A stretch of 64,000 nt of DNA from assembly GCF_000009625.1 (NCBI RefSeq), contig NC_002678.2, positions 5,426,001 through 5,490,000 on the forward strand. The letters are read 5' to 3'. Below the pieces are notes generated by a model. The model was not told where the DNA came from and searched no databases. It worked only from the letters and a program-made list of their open reading frames with translations. This document shows positions 29,655 through 38,325 of the stretch, one piece after another (position 1 is the stretch's first letter; the number at the start of each line of letters is the position of its first letter). Source of the stretch: Mesorhizobium japonicum MAFF 303099. GTDB taxonomy: Bacteria; Pseudomonadota; Alphaproteobacteria; Rhizobiales; Rhizobiaceae. The position numbers and the translations under genes are program-made.

Positions 29655-30542
29655 GTGAAGTCGAGGTTCATTAAAGATGAGAGGACAGTCGTCCACGCCA
29701 GCAATTACGGCGACGCCGGCGAGAAGGTAGTCAGGATCGACAGTGACGGCCGGGGCCTTGCTGGCATCCTTAACAGGCCTTGCGGCATCCCAGCGCCGGC
29801 TGTCGTTCTGATGCTGCACGGATTCACGGGTCAGAAGAATGAATTCCAGCTCGCCAAAACGGGTATTGGACTGTTCGCCTATGCTGCTGCGAAGCTAGCC
29901 GAGCAAGGTATTGCAACGCTGCGAATCGACTTCAACGGTTCGGGCGACAGCGCTGGCAATTGGATCGACACGACGTTTTCGGGCCAGATTAACGACGCGA
30001 TGCTGGCTTACGACTACCTACAGACGCTGCGCGACGTCGACGGTAGCCGTGTCGGCATTCTCGGCTACAGCCAGGGCGGTCTGGTCGCCTCACATGTTGC
30101 CGCGCTACGACCGCAGGCATCCGCGCTAGTACTGTGGGCGCCGGTGACGAACCCAATGTCGACTTTTTCAAGCCTCGTTGGCGCCGAGACCGTGGCCAGG
30201 GCCATCGCGGGAGAAGCCTCAGAGGAGATCAGAACCAAGCTTTCCTGGGGAGGCGAGACAACCCTGAAGGCGGCGTTTTACAAGGAACTGCCGCTGTTTG
30301 CTCCTGCCGTCGCAATCTCGAGATATCACGGTCCACTGCGGGTCGTCGTCGGCAGGCGAGAAATGATTGTGGCGCCGCAGCCAGCGGAGGGACGGTCGCT
30401 GCTGACCCATCACGGTGGGGTCAATGATCTCGTCGAGGTGGATTCCGGTCATGACTGGAATGCCGAAACCTCGCCGGACACCGTAGAGAATGTTCTCATT
30501 CCGAGCACTGTCGAGTGGTTCGGCAGATTTTTGAACGTCTGA
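29655..30542 (+). CDS. alpha/beta hydrolase
   Basis: Serine hydrolase of 295 residues with the oxyanion motif MLHGFTGQKNE, the nucleophile elbow GYSQGG (Ser near 139) and a late histidine (SGHDWN). It begins with GTG at 29655. The fold is that of acyl esterases or dienelactone-hydrolase-like enzymes. It lies 126 bp after GMC 2 and before the DUF1349 gene in the same orientation, so it may deacylate or de-esterify the substrate. Specific reaction unknown. Confidence 0.82.
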   Translation: MKSRFIKDERTVVHASNYGDAGEKVVRIDSDGRGLAGILNRPCGIPAPAVVLMLHGFTGQKNEFQLAKTGIGLFAYAAAKLAEQGIATLRIDFNGSGDSAGNWIDTTFSGQINDAMLAYDYLQTLRDVDGSRVGILGYSQGGLVASHVAALRPQASALVLWAPVTNPMSTFSSLVGAETVARAIAGEASEEIRTKLSWGGETTLKAAFYKELPLFAPAVAISRYHGPLRVVVGRREMIVAPQPAEGRSLLTHHGGVNDLVEVDSGHDWNAETSPDTVENVLIPSTVEWFGRFLNV

Positions 30543-30661
30543 CCTGTCTTGGGACCTTTGCGAGCCAGGCCAGCTGAGCCGTCACCCATGCCCCCAGTGA
30601 GCGCAGGGGACGATGTTTCTTGCGTCGTCTGGTTCGTACCGGAAAACCATAGGAGATAATC

Positions 30662-31252
30662 TTGCGCCTTGAAGATATGACGGTAGAGGGAGCGGCGCAT
30701 GGCAGCGTCGCCGTTAGTGGCGGCACCGCGTCTTTTCGTTCTGACGGGAAGACGGACTGGTTTTTCTCACCCGCAGGCGCGGCACGCATGGCCAATGTGC
30801 CGCGGCTGGTGTGGGAAACAGCTGAACCGGTATTTTCCCTGTCGGCCAAGGTGTCGGTTGATTTTGCATCCGCGTATGACGCTGGAGCGCTTTTCATCGA
30901 GGCCGATGAGGAAAATTGGGCGAAGGTCGCTTTCGAGTATTCCGCCGATCAACTGCCTACTATCGTCAGCGTCGTCACCCGTTCCACGTCGGACGATTCG
31001 GATGGTCCCAAATTTTCCGGAGCTTTCGTCTATCTTCGGATCTACTGCGACGGCAAAACGAGTGCCTTGCATTTCTCCGAAGACGGGAAGTTCTGGAAGT
31101 TTCTGCGCTGGTTCACGATCACCGGCCTGGATGAGCGGCCGGTCAAGATCGGACTAGGGGCCCAGTCCCCCACTGGCACGGGCGTAACTGCGACATTCAG
31201 CGACGTGGAGCTGAATTTTGACGTCATCGCGGACCTGCGCAACGGGCAGTAA
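30662..31252 (+). CDS. DUF1349 protein
   Basis: Protein of 196 residues of the DUF1349 family, which adopts a concanavalin-like beta-sandwich related to carbohydrate-binding folds (ADEENWAKVAFEYS, LRIYCDGKTSALHFSEDGKFW, KIGLGAQSPTGTGVTATFSD). A TTG at 30662 is chosen because AGGAG lies 6 nt upstream; an ATG at 30677 has none. Last intact gene of the run. A carbohydrate-related role fits the neighbours but is inference. Confidence 0.78.
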   Translation: MRLEDMTVEGAAHGSVAVSGGTASFRSDGKTDWFFSPAGAARMANVPRLVWETAEPVFSLSAKVSVDFASAYDAGALFIEADEENWAKVAFEYSADQLPTIVSVVTRSTSDDSDGPKFSGAFVYLRIYCDGKTSALHFSEDGKFWKFLRWFTITGLDERPVKIGLGAQSPTGTGVTATFSDVELNFDVIADLRNGQ

Positions 31253-31275
31253 TGCGAACCCGCCCAACCTCATGC

Positions 31276-31530
31276 TCATCGGAAGCGGCAAGGAGCGGTT
31301 GACTGGAACCGCTCCTCATGAATGAACCTCAGACCTGCACCGATCGGCCGGTCCTCTGCCGCTTCGCGCGCGGCCAGAGCAAATTTCAGTGATTTCAAAC
31401 CCTCGCGGCCTGTCACTGCATTGAAGTCACGAACGACCTTGTCGTACGCGTTTACATGGTCGATCTGTTCTTCAGCCTCTTCGCCATTCCTGCGCACGAA
31501 TATACGTCCACCACCACGCTATCGGGAAGA
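31276..31530 (-). pseudogene. C-terminal remnant of a Gfo/Idh-family oxidoreductase
   Basis: A short minus-strand stretch reads GGGRIFVRRNGEEAEEQIDH and continues VNAYDKVVRDFNAV, then LKSLKFALAAREAAEDRPIG, the usual end of a Gfo/Idh protein. No N-terminal Rossmann part is found in the next 600 bp, which instead hold transposase debris. It is therefore a remnant of a lost sugar dehydrogenase gene. Confidence 0.6.
31291..31316. terminator. stem-loop after DUF1349
   Basis: AGGAGCGGTT and AACCGCTCCT form a perfect 10-bp stem with a 6-nt loop, 39 bp after the DUF1349 stop. It lacks a U-run on either strand but is well placed to end the 18877-31252 transcript. Confidence 0.5.
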
Positions 31531-31690
31531 AAACTCGGCGACGACATAATGAGGAACACAGTGGTGGTTGAGTCGTGGACTGCATAGGCCGAGTTGCGGA
31601 ACGCAATCCAATCCGGTGCAATCATTGCCGTTGAGATAGGCGAGATTCTGGTCGGGCGTGTTGGTGTGGACGAACGTTGTGAGGAAGGGT

Positions 31691-31755
31691 GCCTTTAACC
31701 CCGACGACTATAAGAGCAAATACCTGAATAACCGGATTGAACAGAACCATCGGCG
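31691..31755 (+). mobile_element. scrap of an IS6-type transposase
   Basis: The plus strand reads AFNPDDYKSKYLNNRIEQNH, close to the YLNNRIEQDHR motif near the end of IS6-group DDE transposases. The frame is broken on both sides and no terminal inverted repeats were found, so this is only a fossil. Confidence 0.5.
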
Positions 31756-32144
31756 AGATACGCCTTCAATCCGAATCCGACCCTAGCAGAGCAGTTCGAA
31801 ATTCTTGCCGCACAATTGGCCTCGGACTGGGCCTCTCTGCGATTCCATTCAGTCGTTGCAACAAAACCGGCGGTGACGCTGTTCGATTCCATCGGCTTCG
31901 CCACCGAGGATTTCTCTGCTCTCCGCTAGGTGCGCGACCAACTCGCCGATACCGGCCTTTACGAAGAACTGGATCTCCTTGCGGATCCTGATTAGCCGCA
32001 TGACCTCTTTGGAATGCTCGTGCGTGCCGCAAAGCAGGGCTGAAACTGCTCTGCAGGCTGTCCGACCGGCGACTTCAACGCGCATCGAAATGTATCAGCG
32101 TTGCAGCGCGTGACGGCTGGTGCGCAAGGTGTCTTTCCCTATCC
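31756..32144. other. degenerate stretch after the transposase scrap
   Basis: About 390 bp without a gene I can recognise. Short open frames on the minus strand (about 78 codons) have no identifiable motif. Together with the Gfo/Idh and transposase remnants this marks a rearranged junction between the sugar locus and the D-peptide locus. Confidence 0.4.
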
Positions 32145-32942
32145 CTAGACGATAAAACGCACCGCGCGCTGAATATCGAAGAAATCCGCAGCCTTGAAGC
32201 GCAGCGTGCGCGCCGCAACGTGCTCGACACCCGGATACCAGCTGGCACCATAGGCTTCGACCGGAGTGGTGTATTCGACGACCAGTTCGAAACTGTCGGC
32301 GAGCCGGGGCAGGCAAACTGACAGGTCGCGTGACAATGCCGCTTCAACGCCGTCGCGGATCGCCTTGACGGCGGCTCCGGGCGTCAGTGACGAGGTCGCA
32401 GGGCCAAATCCTTCGCTTGTCGCTACCGTACCGATGGCCGGCACCAGAACCTTGGCATCCGCGCACATGCCGGCGTCGCCGCTGAGGAATGCCGAGGGCA
32501 CGCGATAGCGTGCCGCGCAGAGCGCGTTCAGCGTATATTCCGAGGCGACCTCGCCATTGATCAGCAACCGCGATACCGTGCCGGTCAAGGTATGCGCCAA
32601 CGGGTTGGTGTCGGTTCCCGCCTTGTTGTGGTAGCCGGTGTAAAGCGCTGCGGCGAAGCTGATATCGATGCCGAACATCATCATGTCAGGGTGGCCGCTC
32701 CAGCCGCGCACGATGCGGACATAGTCTGGCAGTTTCGACAGAATGAGGTTGCGCGCCGTGGAGTGCGCGTCCTTCACCACCACTTCGGTGGCGCCCGCCG
32801 CCCTGGCGCCCTCGCAGGCCGCGACCAATTCGTCGGTCATGTACTCGCGGAACTCGGCGTAGTCGGGATTTCCCTTCTTGGCTTCGTCCCAGTTGGTGAT
32901 GCCGGCGGTGCCTTCGATGTCGGCGCTGATGAATACCTTCAT
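32145..32942 (-). CDS. M55 family D-aminopeptidase (DppA-like)
   Basis: Zinc-dependent D-aminopeptidase of 265 residues that removes N-terminal D-amino acids from peptides. All metal-ligand regions of DppA are present: D8-I-E10 (SADIEG), H60 in KDAHSTARN, H105 in YTGYHNKAG, and a glutamate in INGEVASEY around 131-135. Length fits the family. It lies 16 bp after the broken aminotransferase gene on the same strand and forms the 3' end of a minus-strand set with an S12 hydrolase, a D-threonine-aldolase-like enzyme and a D-amino-acid oxidase-like protein. Family is firm; natural peptide unknown. Confidence 0.9.
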   Translation of the reverse strand: MKVFISADIEGTAGITNWDEAKKGNPDYAEFREYMTDELVAACEGARAAGATEVVVKDAHSTARNLILSKLPDYVRIVRGWSGHPDMMMFGIDISFAAALYTGYHNKAGTDTNPLAHTLTGTVSRLLINGEVASEYTLNALCAARYRVPSAFLSGDAGMCADAKVLVPAIGTVATSEGFGPATSSLTPGAAVKAIRDGVEAALSRDLSVCLPRLADSFELVVEYTTPVEAYGASWYPGVEHVAARTLRFKAADFFDIQRAVRFIV

Positions 32943-32958
32943 GATCTGTCTTCCTGTT

Positions 32959-34024
32959 TCAAAGTAGCTCGGCCATCGACGACAGCAGCCGGTTGATCTG
33001 CTCGGGAGAATGCTCGGAAAACATCGCCAGCCGCATCATCGGCACGTCGGGGGCGTCGGAATATCCCGCGCGTCACCTTGACGACGATGTCGCGTTCGTC
33101 GAGCCGGGCTTGCAGCGCGTCGAAGTCGATGTCGCCCCTGATGGAAACGATAGGGATCGGCGTGTCGTCGACATCGAAGCCCAGCTCTCGCAAACCGCTT
33201 CTCATGCGGCGCACATTGCGGACGAGGTCGCAACGCATTCGCGGCGTCGTCTGCAGGATGCGCAGCCGCTGCCGCCGCGCTCGGCGGCGGCAGCGACGCG
33301 CCGCGCATGATCATGGCGTTGCGGCCTACCTTCTCGGCAAGTGCCGCGTCGCCCGGAATGACGCCGCCGAGCGCGCCGAAAGCCTTGCTCAGCGTGCCCG
33401 CAAAATAGTTTCCTTCAGTCTCGAGGCAGGCATGTTCAAGCGACCCGCGCCCACTCTCGCCGATCGCGCCGGCGCCGTGGGAATCGTCGATGCATAAAAG
33501 CGCGCCGTTATACGGCGCCATCGCTTTGGGGCAATCCGCGAGCGGCGCCAATGCGCCTGTCGAGGGAAAGACGCCGTCAACCACCACAACGGGACGCTGC
33601 CCCGTTCCGACATCACGCGACAACGCTTCAGCCAGGCTGCCGGCATCGAGATGGCCGAAGCTGTGGGCTGGCTTGCCGAGCGTGGGGATGGCGTCGCGGG
33701 CGCTGTAGTGCGTGGCGGCATCGACGAACACCACATCGAAATCGTCGCGCAGCCCCTGCAGCAGCGTCATCGGGCCAGTGTAGCCCGATATCATGGAAAC
33801 GACGTGCTCGACGCCGAACCACGTGCAAAGCCGCTCGCCCAGGTCGGTATAGGCCTGCATCCGGGACCCATGCCGAACTGCCGCGTGGCGGTGCAGGCGG
33901 CCTCGATGACCTCGGGGTGGCCATGCAAACAGAAGTAGCTGGTGCTGCAGAAATGATCGACCTCACGGCCGTTGATGCGCATGCGGGCAGCCAGCGGCGA
34001 TTCCATCATAATCGGCATTGCCAT
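32959..34024 (-). pseudogene. PLP aminotransferase class I/II (KBL/AONS-like) with three frameshifts
   Basis: Relative of glycine C-acetyltransferase or 8-amino-7-oxononanoate synthase. The pieces run in order but in different frames: MAMPIMMESPLAARMRINGR to ATRQFGMGPG; then MQAYTDLGERLCTWFGVEHV to GASLPPPSAA, with the PLP-lysine region YFAGTLSKAFGALGG; then MRCDLVRNVRRM to DIVVKVTRG; then YSDAPDVPMMRLAMFSEHSP to SSMAELL. Shifts are near 33858, 33260 and 33060, the last being one extra G. Put together the protein would be about 355 residues and otherwise complete. Three indels make a true pseudogene likely, unless the assembly is poor here. Confidence 0.78.
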
Positions 34025-34038
34025 TGGCGTTCTTCCGT

Positions 34039-35703
34039 TCAGGCGGCCGGCGCGTGCCGGCGCTCGAGGAACATCGGGCCGACCCGGATGCCGCGCCGGC
34101 CGTGATCGTCGATGGCGTCGATTTCGAGGATCTCCTCCTCGTAGAGGAGGCCGCGCATGCGAAAGCGCCCGGCCTCCACTGGCTCGCAGCCGTGCGTGCA
34201 GAAATACTCGATCAGGCATTTCAGCTCGCCATGGCTGTAGCTCAGATAGGTGATGTTGAAGTCCGGGCCGTATTCGCCGAGGTGCGGCGCGATTTCGGCC
34301 GGCACCGCCTCAGCGGGCAGCGCGTCGATGCGCGACCAGTTCACCCCTTTCCACACCAGTGCGCCGGGAGCGGGAAACGACAGGTTCATGTGCGGATATT
34401 CAGCGCCGTGTCCATAGATACGCCCGTCAATGGTGAAATCCGAACCGGCGACAGGGCGGATCTGCAACGGCACGCCTTCGCCCATCAGAAAGAGCTTGCC
34501 GGCCTTGGCCTTGACCTCGACGACTTCGCCGGAGGTGTCGTGCCGGTAGTGGCCAGGCAGCGCCACAAGCTGGTCGGCGGCGACGGGCGGCAGGCCCTGC
34601 GGCCGCACCGGCAGTGTTCCCATACGGCGCTCGGCCAGCGCGATGCGCAGGCCCTCGACGCCGAGCCGTGCGCCTATCTGATTAGAGAAATCCAGCGTCG
34701 AGAAAATCAGCACGCCGACGCCGGCAGCGGGCAGCAGGATCATCTGGGACGAATAACCGTAGACGGCGCCGCCATGGCCGACCGACGTCCAGCCGTCGAC
34801 GTCGCCGACGCCGAAGCACAGGCCATAGGTGTTCGCCACCCTTTCGCCTGAGGCGCGCTTGCCGATCGGCACCCACATCTCGCGTAGCGATCCGGGCGAG
34901 ACGATTTGCCAGCCATCCGGCGCGAACCCGCCGCGCAGCAGGCACTGGACATAGCGCGCCATGTCACTGGTGGTCGAATAGATGTTGCCGGCCGGTGGGC
35001 CGCCAAGGTCGAACACAGGCGCCGGGCTGTCGCCTTCCAGCGTCCACATGTCGGCAGGCGCGAGCCGCTCGGCAATGCCGGGCGCCAGGCCCGACGAGGT
35101 CTGGTCCATGCCAAGCGGCTTCAGGATGTTCTCACTGACGTATTCGGCATAGCTCTTGCGCGTCAGCGTCTCGATGACCCTCCCGGCCACGGCGATGCCG
35201 GCGTTGGAATAATGCATCTGGCCAAGGCTCGGATCCTGCTTCAGTGTCGAGGTGGCGAGTTCGGCAACGGTGTCGGCCAGCGGCGGCCGCGCCGCGTCGA
35301 GATAGTGGCCGCTCTTGGGCTCGCGCACCAGGCCGGCGGTGTGGCTCATCAGTTTGCGCAGGCTGATCTGCGCGCCGTGCGGCCCGCCTTCGCGCCCGGC
35401 AAATGGGTTCTGTGGCTTGAAGCCAGGCAGATATTCGGAGACATCGACATCGAGGTCGACCAGCCCCTTTTCGGCCAGCTGCATGACGGCGACGGCGGTG
35501 AAGGTCTTGGTGATCGAGCCGATGCGGAAACAGGTGTCGTCGCCCATGACGAAGCCGCGGTCATGGCGCTGGATATGGCCTGCCCCCATTAGCCCGTCGC
35601 GGTCGACAAGGCCATAGGAGATGGAGGGGATCGCCTTGTCCTCGACCTGCTGCCGGATCAGGTCCTCGAACAGCTCGATGGCAGCGGCGGAAAGTCTGCT
35701 CAT
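34039..35703 (-). CDS. S12-type serine hydrolase (beta-lactamase/D-aminopeptidase/MlrB-like)
   Basis: Penicillin-binding-protein-fold serine hydrolase of 554 residues. The catalytic SxxK is S63-I-T-K66 (FRIGSITKTF), the tyrosine motif is YSN in MHYSNAGI, and the third motif is GHGG in SVGHGGAVYG. A C-terminal beta-barrel domain of about 180 residues follows. No signal peptide is visible, so it probably acts in the cytoplasm. The ATG at 35703 has GAGGAG 6 nt upstream. The family includes D-aminopeptidases and the microcystin-linear peptidase MlrB; its neighbours (M55 and M81 peptidases, D-amino-acid enzymes, peptide importer) point to D-peptide cleavage rather than beta-lactam resistance. Confidence 0.85.
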   Translation of the reverse strand: MSRLSAAAIELFEDLIRQQVEDKAIPSISYGLVDRDGLMGAGHIQRHDRGFVMGDDTCFRIGSITKTFTAVAVMQLAEKGLVDLDVDVSEYLPGFKPQNPFAGREGGPHGAQISLRKLMSHTAGLVREPKSGHYLDAARPPLADTVAELATSTLKQDPSLGQMHYSNAGIAVAGRVIETLTRKSYAEYVSENILKPLGMDQTSSGLAPGIAERLAPADMWTLEGDSPAPVFDLGGPPAGNIYSTTSDMARYVQCLLRGGFAPDGWQIVSPGSLREMWVPIGKRASGERVANTYGLCFGVGDVDGWTSVGHGGAVYGYSSQMILLPAAGVGVLIFSTLDFSNQIGARLGVEGLRIALAERRMGTLPVRPQGLPPVAADQLVALPGHYRHDTSGEVVEVKAKAGKLFLMGEGVPLQIRPVAGSDFTIDGRIYGHGAEYPHMNLSFPAPGALVWKGVNWSRIDALPAEAVPAEIAPHLGEYGPDFNITYLSYSHGELKCLIEYFCTHGCEPVEAGRFRMRGLLYEEEILEIDAIDDHGRRGIRVGPMFLERRHAPAA

Positions 35704-35755
35704 TGTGGTCTCCTCGGAAATCAAGCGGAAGCAGTCAGGGTCTTTCGCCGAATGC

Positions 35756-37018
35756 TCAGAAGAAGGTCTTCATCGCTTCGATCACCCTGTAGTCGCTGTC
35801 GACAAGGTAGATGATCTGCCACTTGTCGAATGTCGTGCATGGATGGGAAATGCCGAGCCCGACACGGTCGCCGACGGCAAGCGGTAGATCGGGCGGGAAG
35901 CGCATGTAAGCGTGCTGATCGTTGAGGTTGATCACTTCGCACCCTGGCGGCAAGTCCCGTGGATAGGCGCCCGCGCTCGACAGGAGCAGCGGCACGGGAA
36001 ATCCCGAATCCGTGCCGCAGTCGCGCCGGCCGGCAGTCAGCAGGGCAAGCCCCGGCTCTGGAATCGACTGCACATAGGTCCAGATCTCAAGCGCCCGGCG
36101 CAGGCCGTCCTGCTCTCCGATCTTGGCTTGCAAGCGCTGATGGGCGATCCGATAGAGCCCTGAATCGTGCGTGACGTAGCAGCCACTTCTTGTCACCACG
36201 CGGGCGGTGCAGTGCGCCAGCCTGTCGATGACGATATCGTAATGCGAGGAGCCGCCGGCGGTGACCAGCGGCGCATCGCTCTCGAACAAACCATCATCCG
36301 CGCAAAGGCCAAAGAGCGCGGCGATTTCATCCATGAAAAGCCCGACCGCCTGCTCGGGCGACCCGTTTTCGGTCTGTATCAGACCTTCGAACGCCTCGAT
36401 CCCGACAAGGCGAAGCTCCGGGGTGGCGCGTATCTGCCTGGCAAGGGCAAGGGCGATGTCATTGGTCCGGCAGCCGGTGCGGCCGCCAGGGTAGCCGCGT
36501 TCGAGAAGCAGTTGCAGCGGGCGGTCGAGGCGGTTGCGGCGCACTGCTTCGGCCGCCGCTTCGATGCCGACGGCGCTGTCGACGATCATCATGAAATCGA
36601 GGTCCGGCTCCTTGACCATCGCGGTGATCGCGTCGAGCTCCGATCGTCCGACCGCCTGATTGGCGAGGATGATCCGGTCCGCACCGAAATTGCGGCAGAC
36701 GCGCATCTGCTGGACTGTCGCGACGGTTACGCCCCAAGCGCCATCGGCGATCTGGCGGGCAATGATCTGCGGGCACATCGTCGTCTTGACATGCGGTGCA
36801 ATCAGCGCGCCGCGCTCGGATACGAAACGCTGCATCCAGCGCGAATTGTGGGCGAGCGCATCGGCACGGATAATTGCCGCGGGCAGTGGCAAGTCGCCGG
36901 CCAGGACATTCCAGCCCTGATTGGCGATATCGGCGATTCCGAGCCTTGCGCCGAACGGAATGCCTTTGATGCTGTCGTCCACAACAACCGACGCCAGCGC
37001 GTCAAGATTGAAGGCCAT
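35756..37018 (-). CDS. D-threonine aldolase/D-serine dehydratase-like PLP enzyme
   Basis: PLP enzyme of 420 residues with an alanine-racemase-type N-terminal barrel: the cofactor lysine lies in IAPHVKTTMCPQ (K78), and the C-terminal beta domain carries the metal-binding pattern INLNDQHAYM...GISHPCTTFDKW typical of D-threonine aldolase and D-serine dehydratase (DSD1). It would break down a D-beta-hydroxy amino acid or deaminate D-serine. The ATG at 37018 follows GGGGAG. It is 26 bp downstream of the D-amino-acid oxidase-like gene in one operon. Confidence 0.86.
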   Translation of the reverse strand: MAFNLDALASVVVDDSIKGIPFGARLGIADIANQGWNVLAGDLPLPAAIIRADALAHNSRWMQRFVSERGALIAPHVKTTMCPQIIARQIADGAWGVTVATVQQMRVCRNFGADRIILANQAVGRSELDAITAMVKEPDLDFMMIVDSAVGIEAAAEAVRRNRLDRPLQLLLERGYPGGRTGCRTNDIALALARQIRATPELRLVGIEAFEGLIQTENGSPEQAVGLFMDEIAALFGLCADDGLFESDAPLVTAGGSSHYDIVIDRLAHCTARVVTRSGCYVTHDSGLYRIAHQRLQAKIGEQDGLRRALEIWTYVQSIPEPGLALLTAGRRDCGTDSGFPVPLLLSSAGAYPRDLPPGCEVINLNDQHAYMRFPPDLPLAVGDRVGLGISHPCTTFDKWQIIYLVDSDYRVIEAMKTFF

Positions 37019-37044
37019 TGGCCGATCTCCCCCCAAAACCAGAG

Positions 37045-38196
37045 CTACGCAACGGAGACATGTGAGGCGCTGCCAAGGCCGGCGCGAGCCGGTGACACCG
37101 CATCGGGATCGAAGCCGGTTTCGAGAATTTCGTCGGCGACTGTCCTGCGGCGTGCCAGCGCCGCGGCCACCTTGGCCAGCGCCGGGGCGGTCTGGATGCC
37201 ATAGCCGCCCTGACCTGCCAGCCAGAAGAAGTCCTCGCAACGCGGGTCGAAGCCAACCACCGGGCTACGATCGGCGGCGAAAGTGCGCAGGCCCGCCCAG
37301 CGGCGTGAAATCGAACGGACGGGCAGATCGGCCGCTTGCTGGATGCGGTCTATGGCGACGGCGACGTCAAACTCGTCGGCCTGTGCATCACAAGGTGCGC
37401 TTGGCGTTTCATCCGCCGGCGAAGCGAGAAGCCGCCCGGCGTCCGGTTTGAAATAGAACTCCTCGTCGACGTCAATCACAAGCGGCCAGGATGAACCGTC
37501 CACGCCATCAGGCAGGTCCAGCATCATGGCCGTGCGCCGCAGCGGTGTTAGTCCGGCTGTTGCAACACCGGCCATGGCTGCAATGGCGTCGGCCCATGCG
37601 CCAGCGGCATTGACGATCGTCCTTGCCTCGAATTGCCCGTTGTTCGTCGAGACCCGCCAGCCGTAGGGACCCCGATCTACATCCACGACTTCGGCGGAGA
37701 CCGCGATGCGGGCACCCCGGCTGCGCGCCCCGCGCAGATAGCCTTGATGCAAGCCGTGAACGTCGATGTCCATCGACGTTTCATCGAGGAGGGCCTGTGC
37801 CACATAGTCGGCTCGCATGATCGGCACGCGCCTGCACACGGCGTCTGTATCGAGAGCCAGCGACGGCTTTTCGCCAGTCTGGGCGAATATCTCGACCATC
37901 CTGAACATGCTCTCTTCCTGATCGGCGCGTGCGATGAAAAGCACATTGCGCGGCGTCAGCAGGGGATGTTCGGCAAAGCCGGCCGGTGGCGTTTCATACA
38001 GACCGCGACTGGCTCGCGTCAGCGACCGGATGGTGGCGTTGCCATAGGTTTCCGAAAAGAGGGCGGCCGAGCGGCCAGTCGTGTGGTAGCCGCAATGGCC
38101 CTCGCGCTCGAGAAGCAGAACGCTCGCTCCGTCGGCCAACTCATAGGCCGCAGAGGCGCCCGCCATGCCGCCGCCTACAACAACAAAATCGAACAT
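37045..38196 (-). CDS. FAD-dependent D-amino-acid oxidase/dehydrogenase (DauA-like)
   Basis: Flavoprotein of 383 residues in the DAO superfamily. The FAD motif is FVVVGGGMAGASAAYELA at residues 4-21 and the C-terminal FAD/substrate loop is WLAGQGGYGIQTAPALAKV near 340-358. The pattern resembles the D-arginine dehydrogenase DauA, which deaminates several D-amino acids to 2-keto acids. It is first in the minus-strand set and divergent from the XRE-cupin regulator gene, whose operator region it shares. Confidence 0.85.
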   Translation of the reverse strand: MFDFVVVGGGMAGASAAYELADGASVLLLEREGHCGYHTTGRSAALFSETYGNATIRSLTRASRGLYETPPAGFAEHPLLTPRNVLFIARADQEESMFRMVEIFAQTGEKPSLALDTDAVCRRVPIMRADYVAQALLDETSMDIDVHGLHQGYLRGARSRGARIAVSAEVVDVDRGPYGWRVSTNNGQFEARTIVNAAGAWADAIAAMAGVATAGLTPLRRTAMMLDLPDGVDGSSWPLVIDVDEEFYFKPDAGRLLASPADETPSAPCDAQADEFDVAVAIDRIQQAADLPVRSISRRWAGLRTFAADRSPVVGFDPRCEDFFWLAGQGGYGIQTAPALAKVAAALARRRTVADEILETGFDPDAVSPARAGLGSASHVSVA

Positions 38197-38225
38197 CGTT
38201 CACTCCAAGCCGATTGATCTCATCA

Positions 38226-38260
38226 GAAACTTATTTTTCCGATTGATCAAGAAGTTTTCC
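38226..38260. promoter_or_regulatory. AT-rich divergent operator region of the D-amino-acid locus
   Basis: Between the DAO-like gene and the XRE-cupin regulator lies an AT-rich patch with the palindrome TTGATCAA (38243-38250) within ATTGATCAAGAAGTT (38242-38256). A close relative, ATTGATCATAAAAGTT, lies upstream of the M81 peptidase gene (46454-46469, minus strand). A shared operator for the XRE-cupin protein is inferred. Confidence 0.45.
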
Positions 38261-38325
38261 GTATCGCGCAAAAAAATAGAATGTACTATCTTTGAGGCCT
38301 GAAATGCGGGAATACGGCAACGGAA

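Noticed and set aside
34039..35703. Beta-lactam resistance gene
   Set aside because: The S12 fold is shared with D-aminopeptidases and MlrB; no signal peptide and the D-peptide context argue against a periplasmic beta-lactamase.
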